A stretch of DNA of 64,000 nt from DATBGO01 sp963840095. Its GTDB lineage: Bacteria; Actinomycetota; Actinomycetes; Streptosporangiales; Streptosporangiaceae. The notes under the pieces are model-generated. The model searched no databases and was not told where the DNA came from. It worked only from the letters and a program-made list of their open reading frames with translations. Position 1 is the first letter of the stretch. Every line of letters starts with the position of its first letter. Made by a program: the position numbers and the translations under genes. Where the stretch lies: the NCBI GenBank assembly GCA_963840095.1, contig CAWIXN010000005.1, positions 806,001-870,000 of the forward strand, read 5' to 3'. Positions 9,129 to 16,988 of the stretch are shown piece after piece.

Positions 9129-9147
9129 ATCATCCGCCAGGGATGAT
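9129..9147. promoter_or_regulatory. Island operator upstream of the cyd unit
   Basis: Perfect inverted repeat ATCATCC-GCCAG-GGATGAT (7-bp arms, 5-bp centre), 61 bp upstream of the 92-residue gene. It overlaps the last codons of the MFS gene. It differs from the consensus by a symmetrical change in both arms (ACC to ATC), as expected if dyad symmetry is selected. Confidence 0.6.
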
Positions 9148-10365
9148 TGCCGCGCCCTTCTGGTGGCCCGCGCGGCCAGCCCGGCTAGGCGCCCTCGGCC
9201 GGACCGCGGTAACGGCGAACGACACGGCGGCCAAAGCCGCGGCCACGAACGCAGTGCCGCCGAAGATCGCCGACAAGCTCAGCCCGGCCTGCTGCAAGGG
9301 GCCGACACCAAACGCGGCGATTCCGTATCCGGCCTGGTAGAAAGCGATGACCCCGCCGGCGACCGCCGCCGACATCGCGGTCAGCTCCTCCTCGCCGAAA
9401 CTGATGGTGAGCGGCAGCAGCGCCGAGCAGCCCAGCCCGGCCAGCCCGAAGACGGCGATCCCCAGGGCCGCATCGCGTGACCCAAGGACACCGACGCCGA
9501 GGAACGTGCCCACCAGCACGAACGGCAGGACGTGATAAATCACGCGCGCGGACAGCCAGCGGTCGACCAGGGCGAACAACACGCGTCCCGCCGTGACCAT
9601 CCCCCAGAATACGGCCAGCGCCAGCGAGGCCTGCGTCGCCGACGCGCCCAGTCGCTTGGTCATCTCCAGCTGGGACCAGTTACCGTTCATCGTTTCGCAG
9701 ATGCCATACAGCACGGCGAACGCCGCGTAGAGCCAGAACCGGGCGGGCGTGCGCCCGCTGGCCCGCCGCGGCGTCCCGCTCCCGGCTCCAGCCTGCAGCG
9801 GCAGTTGCAGGCTGACCAGCAGCAGCACTACCAGCAATACGGCCGACAGGATCGGCAGCCCCCACCAGAACCCCAGGCCGACGAACACCGCCACGAACAC
9901 CGGGGCCAGCACGGTCCCGAGGCCTAGCAGCGCGTTCAGCACGAGCACCGAGCTGTCGACGCTCGCCGGGTGGAAGACCGACGCGTACGTGTTCAGCACC
10001 GGGACGGTCAGGCCGAAGCCCGCCCCGAGGAACGCCGTCGCGACCAGGAGCAACGGATAGGCGGCCGACTGATCGGTCTTGACCAGCACACTCGCCAGGA
10101 GCAGGCCCATCGAGGCCAGGCTCGAGGTCAGGCCCAGGAGGTAGACCCTTTTCGTGGAGATCCGCCGCGCCAGCGCAGCGCCCAGCAAGGACCCCGCGAT
10201 GGCCGTCACCACCTGAGGCAGGAACATGTCCCCGTACTGGGCGCTGGAGAGCCCGTACTCGGTGGGCTCGGTGAAGATGGTGCTGGCCGCGGGGAAAGTG
10301 ACCAGGACGATACCTTGCACCAGCCCGGCCGCGTTCACGACGGCGCGCTCGGCTCGTGAGGCCAT
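9130..10365 (-). CDS. MFS transporter
   Basis: A protein of about 411 residues with roughly twelve hydrophobic segments, the major facilitator layout. I chose ATG 10365, giving MASRAERAVV, because GGAG lies seven bases upstream and the upstream in-frame codons look non-coding. The first half carries the loop LLGAALARRISTKRV, a version of the MFS A-motif. The central loop near residue 200 is Gly/Arg-rich. The second half contains NGNWSQLEMTKRLGAS and FGEEELTAMSAAVAGGVIAFYQAGYG, typical of sugar- or drug-type actinobacterial permeases. The substrate cannot be read from the sequence. It could in principle export the decarboxylation product of the GAD in this island, but it is not an APC-type GadC antiporter. 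Confidence 0.82.
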   Translation of the reverse strand: MASRAERAVVNAAGLVQGIVLVTFPAASTIFTEPTEYGLSSAQYGDMFLPQVVTAIAGSLLGAALARRISTKRVYLLGLTSSLASMGLLLASVLVKTDQSAAYPLLLVATAFLGAGFGLTVPVLNTYASVFHPASVDSSVLVLNALLGLGTVLAPVFVAVFVGLGFWWGLPILSAVLLVVLLLVSLQLPLQAGAGSGTPRRASGRTPARFWLYAAFAVLYGICETMNGNWSQLEMTKRLGASATQASLALAVFWGMVTAGRVLFALVDRWLSARVIYHVLPFVLVGTFLGVGVLGSRDAALGIAVFGLAGLGCSALLPLTISFGEEELTAMSAAVAGGVIAFYQAGYGIAAFGVGPLQQAGLSLSAIFGGTAFVAAALAAVSFAVTAVRPRAPSRAGRAGHQKGAAIIPGG

Positions 10366-10467
10366 GGGCGTGCTCCATCTCCTCAGCACTCCTCCGGCCG
10401 GCCAGGCGCGGCCAGCTGAGGCCCTACTTTCAAGCATCGCCCGCCCTGGAGTCCCGGCCCGGTCTTC

Positions 10468-11865
10468 GTGGACGGGACGTACATCTCGCCGGATACCTGG
10501 TATGACGCGGACGGCAAGCCATTCCAGCCCCAGGTACATTACTTCGTCGGCGGGGCCACGAAGCTGTACGGGGCCGCGCTCTACCGGCTGCGCCCCGAGG
10601 ACTTCGGCGAGCTGCGGCACGCGGACGGCCTGTCACCGGCATGGCCGCTGAGCTATGACGGCTTCGAGCCGTGGTACACCAAGGCCGAGTGGTTGTACCA
10701 GGTCCACGGAGCCCACGGCGAGGATCCCAGCGAAGGCCACTGGTCAAGGCAGTACCCATGGCCACCGGTCTCGCACGAGCCGCGCGTCGAGCAGATCTCC
10801 GATGCGCTACTCGCCCACGGCTACCACCCGTTTCACGCGCCGTGCGGGATCTTGCTTGATGAGGCCCGTCGGCCAGCGAGCCAGTGCATCCGCTGCGCCT
10901 GGTGCGATGGCTACCCATGCCTCGTGCATGCCAAGGCCGACGCCGACATCATTGCCGTGCGGCCGGTGCTGGAACTGCCGAACGTAACCCTCCTGGTGAA
11001 CGCGGAGGTGGAGCACCTTGAGACCGACCCGGCGGGCCGGGCGGTCACGGGCGTGGCGGTCACCCGCGACGGCAGCCATGAGATCTACAGCGGCGACATC
11101 GTGGTGGTCGCCGCCGGTGCCGCCAACAGCGCGAAGATCCTGCTGCGGTCCGTCTCCGACCGGCACCCGGACGGCCTGGCCAACGGATCTGGCCAGGTGG
11201 GGCGCAACTACATGTACCACAACAGCAAGGCGGTGGTGGCGCTCGACAAGGAGCGCAACGACACGGTGTTCCAGAAGACGCTCGGCCTGAACGACTTCTA
11301 CCTGGCGGGGAACGGCCGTGACTGGCCGCTGGGCAACATCCAGATGCTCGGTAAGTCGAACGCCATGGCCATGAAGGGTGAGGAGCCCAAGCTCACCAGG
11401 CTCGCACCAAGCTGGGGCCTGGAGGAGACCGCCCTGCATGCGGTCGACTTCTGGCTGACCACCGAGGACGTTCCCAAGCCGGACAACCGGGTAACCGTCG
11501 ACCGCGACGGCCACGTACGCCTTGCTTACCGGCAGACCAACGACACCGAAGCCGCTGGGCTCTACCAGGAGCTCAGGAAGATCCTCAACCACGTCGGGCT
11601 GGCGGCCCATCACGTCCTCGACAAGAACTTCTACATGAGCATGGACGTCTCCGTGGCCGGCGTCGCCCACCAGGCGGGTACCTGCCGGTTCGGCGCCGAC
11701 CCGGCCACCTCGGTGCTCGACGTGAACTGCAAGGCGCATGAGCTCGACAACCTGTACGTCGTTGACACGAGCTTCTTCCCGAGCATCGGAGCGGTGAACC
11801 CGGCCCTCACCGCCATGGCCAACGCGATCCGGGTGGGCGAGCACCTCGCGGACCGGATTACCTGA
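10468..11865 (+). pseudogene. GMC-family oxidoreductase lacking its N-terminal FAD-binding region
   Basis: An open frame of 465 codons homologous to the middle and C-terminus of glucose-methanol-choline oxidoreductases: FVGGATKLYGAALYRLRPED near the start, a Cys pair in CIRCAWCDGYPC, VVAAGAANSAKILL, the active-site His region VAHQAGTCRFG, and the C-terminal signature SIGAVNPALTAMANAIR. The first roughly 100 residues, which should carry the GxGxxG FAD-binding loop, are missing; the homologous frame begins abruptly near 10440, about 75 bp from the divergent MFS start. Without that loop FAD cannot be held in the normal way, so I call it a 5'-truncated gene even though the rest is intact. A GTG at 10468 could still give a protein. 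Confidence 0.75.
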
Positions 11866-11939
11866 GGGCGCGGCGGCTGGCCCCGCGCACCACCGCACCG
11901 AGGCGGCGCGGCTCCGGCCGCCACAAGGAGGACCCGCGT

Positions 11940-12860
11940 TCAGAAGACGGTGGCCCAGTCGTCCTTCATGCTGACGATCGTCCAGCCACCGTGGCCGGCC
12001 CGTTCCAGTGCCTGCTCGGCACCGCTGGTGTAGGCGAACTCGCGCTGACCGTCATCGTGGCGGACGAGAAGGCGAAGGGACGGCTTGTCCCGATGCTGGG
12101 CAAACTCGAGCATCGGCAGGTCACCGTTCGAATTGCCGGCCGCCAGCATCGGCCGGCGACCGGTACGGCTCCAGATCCGGATCGGTTTCTGCGGGCCGTC
12201 GTCGAGGTAGTCGGCCTCGGCCTTATGCGTGATCGTGCCGCCACGGTCGTTACTGGTGTACTGGAAGGTGGTCGCGCTCCCGATCACCCGGTCCCGGGGG
12301 ATCCCGTACACCTCCTGGCTGATCGGCCGCATGAAGTCACGACCGCCGCCCGACGCGATGTAATTGGTGAACCCGTTGGCTTCCAGGTAGCCGAGCAGCT
12401 CGACCATCGGCACGTACGCGCACTCCAGGTACCCGCGATCGAGGGTCGGATGCTTCGCCGTGCGCAGGAACGCGTCTGACTTCGCCTCGAAGTCCTCGAC
12501 GCTGATTCCCTCATAGGCGGCCAGGACTCCGGCCAGCAGCGTCCCCACGTTGGCGTCGTTACCCGCGTAATGCTCGGCGAGCACCGTCCCGAGCCAGCCG
12601 TAGTCGCGCTCGTACGCCGCCTTCCATGGCTGTCGGCCGCGCAGCCCGGGATCGGCCTGCGCCATCTCGGACAGCCGGCGGAGAATGAAGTCAGCCTGGA
12701 TCGGCATCGGCTTCTCGCACCACAAGGTGCCGTCGTTGTCGAATACCGCTACGCGTTCTTCGGCCGGAACGCCGTCGGACACCGTTCCCTCGACGAACTC
12801 CACCACCGCCCGCCTCGCGGCGCCGTCGTTCCAACTGGCCAGCTCGGACTCGGCGATCAT
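11940..12860 (-). CDS. HAD-superfamily hydrolase (first of two paralogues)
   Basis: A 306-residue haloacid dehalogenase-type phosphatase. Motif I is FDNDGTLWCEKPM near residue 40 (nucleophile Asp plus the +2 Asp), motif II is probably the Ser of YIASGGGRDF, and motif IV is AGNSNGDLPML. The layout resembles the phosphoserine-phosphatase-like branch. Start codon ATG 12860 overlaps the stop of the potassium channel gene as ATGA, so it is the third gene of a flavodoxin-channel-HAD operon. A clear paralogue with the same FDxDGTLWCEKPM and QADF motifs lies at 21398. The substrate is unknown. Confidence 0.85.
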   Translation of the reverse strand: MIAESELASWNDGAARRAVVEFVEGTVSDGVPAEERVAVFDNDGTLWCEKPMPIQADFILRRLSEMAQADPGLRGRQPWKAAYERDYGWLGTVLAEHYAGNDANVGTLLAGVLAAYEGISVEDFEAKSDAFLRTAKHPTLDRGYLECAYVPMVELLGYLEANGFTNYIASGGGRDFMRPISQEVYGIPRDRVIGSATTFQYTSNDRGGTITHKAEADYLDDGPQKPIRIWSRTGRRPMLAAGNSNGDLPMLEFAQHRDKPSLRLLVRHDDGQREFAYTSGAEQALERAGHGGWTIVSMKDDWATVF

Positions 12861-13447
12861 GATGTCCCGTCACTCTCCTGTCGTGGCTGATCTGCCGTCG
12901 GCAGGCCCGGATCGGTGGCCGAGCGCGCTTGCTGCCTGGCCATTTGCACGGCTCCGACAAAGACGCGGATGCCTAGGCCCAGGGCCAGCAGGTCGAGGAG
13001 CATCTGGACGGTGACCACCAGCCGGGCGGACTGGCTCACCGGGGTGATGTCTCCGAACCCCACCGTGCTGAACGTAGTGACCGTGAAGTAGAGCGCATCG
13101 GTCCGGGTGAGGGAGTGCGTGCTGAAGTTGGCCGGGCTGCTTCGCGCCATCACAAAGTAAGCCGAGGCGAACAGGAGGAGGAACAAGGGCACCGTGGTGG
13201 CCAGCGCCTGGACGGCTCGTACGGCCGGGAACCTGGCTCTGGTGATCGCGCGTACCTGCCAGCTGGCGCCAGCCAGCAGAATCACCAGCCCGCCGGCCAG
13301 CGCCAGCGGCACGCTTCTGACGTGGTTCAGCGGCAGCACGTAGAACGCCCAGACCAGCACGACGGTCGTCGCGAGTGAGCTCAGCAGCCCCAGCCCGATC
13401 AGCCGACGGCGCTTGGCCGACCCTTTCCGATCCGCCTGAATGCTCAC
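12857..13447 (-). CDS. Two-TM-type potassium channel protein
   Basis: A 196-residue membrane protein starting at a GTG at 13447 that overlaps the flavodoxin stop as GTGA. Two hydrophobic segments near the N-terminus precede a third, then a pore loop with the K+ selectivity filter TVGFGD inside YFTVTTFSTVGFGDITP, then a final transmembrane helix. This is the ion-transport-2 (Kch/KcsA-like) fold. There is no RCK or cyclic-nucleotide domain; the C-terminus is a short charged tail. Its tight coupling to a flavodoxin-like gene and a HAD gene is unusual, and with the acid/low-oxygen theme of the island it may contribute to membrane-potential control, which is inference. Confidence 0.88.
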   Translation of the reverse strand: MSIQADRKGSAKRRRLIGLGLLSSLATTVVLVWAFYVLPLNHVRSVPLALAGGLVILLAGASWQVRAITRARFPAVRAVQALATTVPLFLLLFASAYFVMARSSPANFSTHSLTRTDALYFTVTTFSTVGFGDITPVSQSARLVVTVQMLLDLLALGLGIRVFVGAVQMARQQARSATDPGLPTADQPRQESDGTS

Positions 13448-14124
13448 GACACAGGCTCGCCCGCGGCTGCCAGCAGGCGGTTGGCCAGGCCGTCCGCGAA
13501 TCTCCGCGCCGCTTCCAGGTGATAGTCCTGGATGTTGGTGGGCGGTATCTTGACCCCGAGATAGCGCTGGAGGTACTTGCCCGACCCGAGGTAGCTCACC
13601 AGCGCCAGCAGCGAGCGCACCTGGCCGCCTTGGTAGCGGAAGTGAATGCCGTCGGCAAAGACACCGCCGCGCTCGGTGCCGAGTCTGGCCACCGTCTTCA
13701 GGTTGTGCCGCCAGTAACGGCGGCAGGGCACGACTACGGCGAACGGCTTCCCGGCCAGGACCTGGCTCGCGGTGTCGGACTCCAGGAAGGACCGGATCGG
13801 AACGTCCGTCGACAGCCACCAGGTGGGGGCGCCGATGCACACCAGGTCGTATTCCCGTTCGGTGACGACGCCAGGGACCCGGATCTTCGCCGGGCGGCGT
13901 CGCAGTTGCGCCGGGATCATCCCCAGAACCTCCAGGAACGGGTGCGGCATGGGGAACTCGTTGAATCTGCCCAGGTAGCGAAGGTCGGTAAACTCGATCG
14001 CGGCCAGGCTCACGTCGAGGCCGCGCCCTCGTAGCACGCCCGCCATCGCCTCGGCTACCTTCAGGGTCTGCTGGGTGTAGCTGAAATAAACAAACAGCAC
14101 CGAGGGCTTGCGAGCGGAGTCCAT
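13444..14124 (-). CDS. Flavodoxin-like protein
   Basis: A 226-residue protein. The N-terminus VLFVYFSYTQQTLKVAEAM matches the flavodoxin phosphate-binding loop (S-x-T-x-x-T-like), and VCIGAPTWWLSTDVPIRSFL matches the flavin ring-binding region, so FMN binding and electron transfer or quinone reduction are likely. It is longer than classical flavodoxins (about 150 residues), closer to NAD(P)H dehydrogenase-type flavoproteins. First gene of a three-gene unit with the channel and HAD hydrolase; one operator sits 48 bp upstream. The redox partner is not deducible. Confidence 0.8.
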   Translation of the reverse strand: MDSARKPSVLFVYFSYTQQTLKVAEAMAGVLRGRGLDVSLAAIEFTDLRYLGRFNEFPMPHPFLEVLGMIPAQLRRRPAKIRVPGVVTEREYDLVCIGAPTWWLSTDVPIRSFLESDTASQVLAGKPFAVVVPCRRYWRHNLKTVARLGTERGGVFADGIHFRYQGGQVRSLLALVSYLGSGKYLQRYLGVKIPPTNIQDYHLEAARRFADGLANRLLAAAGEPVS

Positions 14125-14171
14125 CGTGATCCTTCCCTAGAGCCACCCTCGCTGCGCCGCAGCCTTGCGGC

Positions 14172-14191
14172 ATCACCCGGCACCGGGTGAT
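14172..14191. promoter_or_regulatory. Island operator upstream of flavodoxin-channel-HAD operon
   Basis: Inverted repeat ATCACCCGGCACCGGGTGAT with nine-base perfectly paired arms; one base longer in the centre than the common 19-bp form. It lies 48 bp upstream of the flavodoxin-like start and 72 bp upstream of the divergent small gene. Confidence 0.7.
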
Positions 14192-14215
14192 TTCGCAGAT
14201 CAGAGCACACGAGAT

Positions 14216-14234
14216 CTCACCCATGCGGGGTGGT
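14216..14234. promoter_or_regulatory. Second island operator in the divergent region
   Basis: CTCACCC-ATGCG-GGGTGGT, the 7-5-7 layout with one weaker outer base, 29 bp upstream of the plus-strand gene at 14263. Two operators in a 138-bp divergent region suggest each serves one direction. Confidence 0.5.
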
Positions 14235-14262
14235 ACCGGCAGGCGCGGGAGTCCTTAGCGTG

Positions 14263-14553
14263 ATGATTTATGCAGCCCCTAAGCGCACGCGCCATCGCCC
14301 CGTCAGCCGAATCGCCGTGATCTCGCACGCCCCGACCGGGCTGGCGCATCAGCCGCCGGCCGCCAGCCGTCACCCAAAGATGGCGATGGCCATGATCGGC
14401 GCCGCCGCGGCGGCGCGTATCGCGCGGGACCGCCGCACCTACGAACGTCTGATCGTGATCGCACTGGTGCTGGCGGCGGTGGCCGCCCTGGCCCGGGAAA
14501 ACCAGGCTCGCTCGCAAGAACGTCTGGTTGCCTGGCTTAAGCAGAGACTATGA
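14263..14553 (+). CDS. Small protein with one membrane segment
   Basis: A 96-residue protein from ATG 14263 (a GTG one codon earlier is also possible; only a weak GGAG lies upstream). The N-terminal half is basic and His/Pro-rich. AMAMIGAAAAARIARDRRTYERL is followed by the hydrophobic LIVIALVLAAVAALA, and the C-terminus is charged. I do not recognise a family. Its own operator 29 bp upstream supports a real transcription unit. Confidence 0.55.
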   Translation: MIYAAPKRTRHRPVSRIAVISHAPTGLAHQPPAASRHPKMAMAMIGAAAAARIARDRRTYERLIVIALVLAAVAALARENQARSQERLVAWLKQRL

Positions 14554-14622
14554 GCCGGTAACACCCGTCTGATGCTCCACCATCCGTTGCCTGGATGCGC
14601 CGGCGCTAGCGGCGCACTGCGG

Positions 14623-14762
14623 TCAGTCAGCCGAGCGCGAGTCGCCGAGCACGACGATGGCCCGGGGACCGACGGCCACGCGATCGTACTCCCGCTTGTC
14701 CGGCACCGACATGATGTCGAAGGCGTCAAAGTTGTGCCACCGGGAGTTGCGGCCCGAAGGCG
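14623..14762 (-). pseudogene. Remnant related to the MGH1-like glycoside hydrolase gene
   Basis: On the minus strand just after the aquaporin stop, an open frame reads GRNSRWHNFDAFDIMSVPDK, clearly similar to GRNAKWRNFDGFDIISMPDK inside the glycoside hydrolase at 25690-28416, then diverges and stops at 14623. Only some 25 codons are recognisable and there is no start. I read it as a decayed fragment of a second copy, showing past duplication inside the island. The adjoining bases 14554-14622 hold nothing I can identify. Confidence 0.55.
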
Positions 14763-14766
14763 CGTT

Positions 14767-15570
14767 TCAGGCGATCGGCAGGGCGCCGCCTTCGGCTGCT
14801 TCGCTCTCCGCCTTATCCGGCACGCCGCGGACCAGGATGATGATCACCACGGCGATCGCGGCGCCGATGAGGTCGCCGAAGACGTACACCCACCAGCCGG
14901 TGAAGTGCCAGGCCACGATGTCTGGCCCGAGCGTACGGGCCGGATTCATCGACGAGCCGCTGATCGGGCTGGCGAACAGCCCGAGCAGGGCCACCGTCGA
15001 CCCGACCGCGATCGCGGCGTTGTGGCCGATGCTCCGGCCGCCCGTGGCCGTGTGCAGGATCACGCTGACCAGGATGGTGGTCAGGATGATCTCCATGACA
15101 AACGACCGCCAGTCTCCGCCCGGCTTGTCGATCGGGTAGTTCCCGCCCGCTCTGACGTTGCCGAACATGGCCTGCAGGAACAGCGCAGCGCCGATGGCCC
15201 CGGCGAACTGAGCGACCCAGTACGGCACCACCCAGCCCGTCGGGAATACCCGGCGGCTGGCGAACGCGAAGGTCACCGCGGGATTGATGTGCAACCCGGA
15301 CAGCGGGCCCCAGGCATAGATCAACGCCATCACCAGGGCACCTGGGGCGATCACTGCCGCGGTCCGGCTGATCGGGCCGCCCCCGGCGTACACATTGATC
15401 ACGCCTGATCCGGCCGCCACGGTCACCAGCATGAAAGTGCCGAGAAACTCGATGATCAGCCGGATCCACAGCGGCCGCTGCTTAAGTGTGTCTTCTTCGA
15501 ACCTGATGAGGTACCGGCGCCGGATGGCAGCAGCCTGCTCCTCGTCCTTAGCATTTACGGCGGCGGCCAC
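14767..15570 (-). CDS. Aquaporin / MIP-family channel
   Basis: A protein of about 267 residues from GTG 15570, which has GAGGGAG five bases upstream. Six hydrophobic segments and the two NPA boxes of the MIP family are visible (LHINPAVTFAF and SSMNPARTLGP), so it should conduct water or small neutral solutes across the membrane. The N-terminal 40 residues are charged and cytoplasmic. The family splits into aquaporins and glycerol facilitators; the loop after the second NPA box (ARTLGPDIVAW) lacks the RDxxPR look of GlpF, so a water-type channel is more likely. It follows the SHOCT gene on the same strand by 55 bp. Confidence 0.88.
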   Translation of the reverse strand: MAAAVNAKDEEQAAAIRRRYLIRFEEDTLKQRPLWIRLIIEFLGTFMLVTVAAGSGVINVYAGGGPISRTAAVIAPGALVMALIYAWGPLSGLHINPAVTFAFASRRVFPTGWVVPYWVAQFAGAIGAALFLQAMFGNVRAGGNYPIDKPGGDWRSFVMEIILTTILVSVILHTATGGRSIGHNAAIAVGSTVALLGLFASPISGSSMNPARTLGPDIVAWHFTGWWVYVFGDLIGAAIAVVIIILVRGVPDKAESEAAEGGALPIA

Positions 15571-15625
15571 GCTTACTCCCTCGACGGCCAGCGTCCGCTG
15601 ACCCAGCGGCCAGCGGCCAGCGGGC

Positions 15626-16027
15626 TCAGGCCAGGACCTTCGCCTTCTCGCGCTCGAACTCCTCGGCGCTGATAACTCCGCGGTCACGCAGGTCGGCCAG
15701 CTTGGCCAGCTGGTCGGCAGTGCTGGTCCCGGCGGCCTGCTGGACATAACTGCGCATGGCCGCGTCCTGCTGCCTGGCCTGCTGCTCCGCCCGCTCGTGC
15801 ATCGAGCCGCCGCGGGCGATCAGGTAGATCAGCACGCCGAGGAACGGGAGGATCACCACGAACAGGACCCACAAGGCCTTGGCCCAGCCGGACAGGTCGC
15901 GACTGCGGAAGATGTCGATGAAGATCCAGATCAGCAGCCAGATCCACAGCACCCACAAGAAGAACACGAATATGCTCCAGAAAACATTCAGGAGCGGATA
16001 CGACGACGACGAAGCAGCGAGTATCAC
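15626..16027 (-). CDS. SHOCT / phospholipase D-nuclease N-terminal-like membrane protein
   Basis: A 133-residue protein. Two membrane segments (FWSIFVFFLWVLWIWLLIW and ALWVLFVVILPFLGVLIYLI) flank the PLDc_N-type turn around DLSGWAKALWV, and the C-terminus QLAKLADLRDRGVISAEEF is a SHOCT motif. Such proteins are common small envelope proteins in actinomycetes with no assigned reaction. It probably heads a transcription unit with the aquaporin. An operator lies 110 bp upstream within a block that is repeated in front of the PRC-barrel gene. Confidence 0.8.
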   Translation of the reverse strand: MILAASSSSYPLLNVFWSIFVFFLWVLWIWLLIWIFIDIFRSRDLSGWAKALWVLFVVILPFLGVLIYLIARGGSMHERAEQQARQQDAAMRSYVQQAAGTSTADQLAKLADLRDRGVISAEEFEREKAKVLA

Positions 16028-16082
16028 TTACTTCTCCTTAGCGCCAGGCGGGCCTGCGGGCATAGCTCTGACGCCATGCCCG

Positions 16083-16961
16083 CTAGGCAGGGCTTAACTG
16101 TGCAGTCTCAGCATTCGCCGCCAGTCGATCACCGGCATCACCCGCCACGGGTGAGACAACCAGCCCCGGCCATCGTGCTCTCCTCACCCGGTGCCGACGG
16201 GACACCCGGTCGGCAGGCGAGCGGCTCGGCCCCCGCATCCCGGGCCTGGTGCACACGAACCAGGTCCGGTTCTGGAGATCGTCATTGACAACGCCGCCGT
16301 CACTGTCGATAGTTACCACGTCAGAGAAAGTTTCACTGAGCGCCTCCCGTATCTCGTCCTGCGGAAATGATGCTGTCCTGATGACGTCGGTGAGCAGCCG
16401 GTAGCTGCCGCCCGGCTGGAGCTCAAATACCTCGATGTCCCAGTCGAAGACGCCCTGGCCGCAGTCCCGCACCCTGGTGAGCAGGTAGTTGTCGCCGAAT
16501 CGCTGGGCCGGCTGAGGGGCTCGAGCCATCATCTTGAGGCTGTCAATGGTAATTACGTCAAAGACCAGCACGCCACCATCGTTTAGGTGCCTGTAAGTGC
16601 AGTCGAAGAAGCTCTGCCATTTCGAGAAGTCCAGCAGGTGGTTGATGCCGTGGTAGACGCAAACGATGGCGTCGAAGGTCGCGCCGAGTTCGAACCTGCT
16701 CATGTCGGCCAGGTACAGGGGCGTGCCGGCGGGCAGCTTCGCACGGGCTACGGCCAGCATGCCCGGCGATATATCCAGGCCGCTCACCTGGTATCTGGCC
16801 GCCAGCGGAGCAATGACGGCGCCCGTACCGCAGGCCACCTCGAGCAGCGTCGCAGCCCCCCGGCGAGCGCGCTCGATAATTCCGCTGACAAAAGAAGTCT
16901 CCGTAGCGGAATCACCTGTTACGGCATCGTAATGCACGGCAAGCGAATCGTAAGCTACCAT
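16083..16961 (-). CDS. Class I SAM-dependent methyltransferase
   Basis: A methyltransferase of about 292 codons starting at ATG 16961 (MVAYDSLAVHYDAVTGD). Motif I is LLEVACGTGAVIAPLA, then VSGLDISPGMLAVAR, and FDAIVCVYHGINHLLDF, a Rossmann-fold methyltransferase. Homology ends around TWFVCTRPG near 16255; the frame then continues for about 58 codons of unrelated Arg-rich sequence through the SHOCT promoter region to a stop at 16083, so the true stop may have been lost. A TATAAT lies 9 nt before the ATG, suggesting a leaderless transcript. The methyl acceptor is unknown. Confidence 0.82.
   Translation of the reverse strand: MVAYDSLAVHYDAVTGDSATETSFVSGIIERARRGAATLLEVACGTGAVIAPLAARYQVSGLDISPGMLAVARAKLPAGTPLYLADMSRFELGATFDAIVCVYHGINHLLDFSKWQSFFDCTYRHLNDGGVLVFDVITIDSLKMMARAPQPAQRFGDNYLLTRVRDCGQGVFDWDIEVFELQPGGSYRLLTDVIRTASFPQDEIREALSETFSDVVTIDSDGGVVNDDLQNRTWFVCTRPGMRGPSRSPADRVSRRHRVRRARWPGLVVSPVAGDAGDRLAANAETAQLSPA
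16137..16155. promoter_or_regulatory. Island operator upstream of the SHOCT/aquaporin unit
   Basis: ATCACCC-GCCAC-GGGTGAG, 110 bp upstream of the SHOCT start, inside the read-through tail of the methyltransferase frame. It belongs to a block of about 60 bp (16098-16160) strongly similar to 22970-23030 in front of the PRC-barrel gene. Confidence 0.7.
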
Positions 16962-16970
16962 GTTGCCGAG

Positions 16971-16976
16971 ATTATA
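16971..16976 (-). promoter_or_regulatory. TATAAT -10 element for the methyltransferase
   Basis: A perfect TATAAT on the minus strand, 9 nt before the methyltransferase ATG, so transcription should begin at or beside the start codon. The same bases read ATTATAC on the plus strand, 12 nt before the ATG of the divergent gene at 16989, so the element may serve both directions. Confidence 0.5.
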
Positions 16977-16988
16977 CGGGGCACCGAA

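Noticed and set aside
9130..10620. MFS protein starting at 10620
   Set aside because: The upstream part is antisense to the GMC gene; ATG 10365 has a ribosome binding site and begins right before the first helix.
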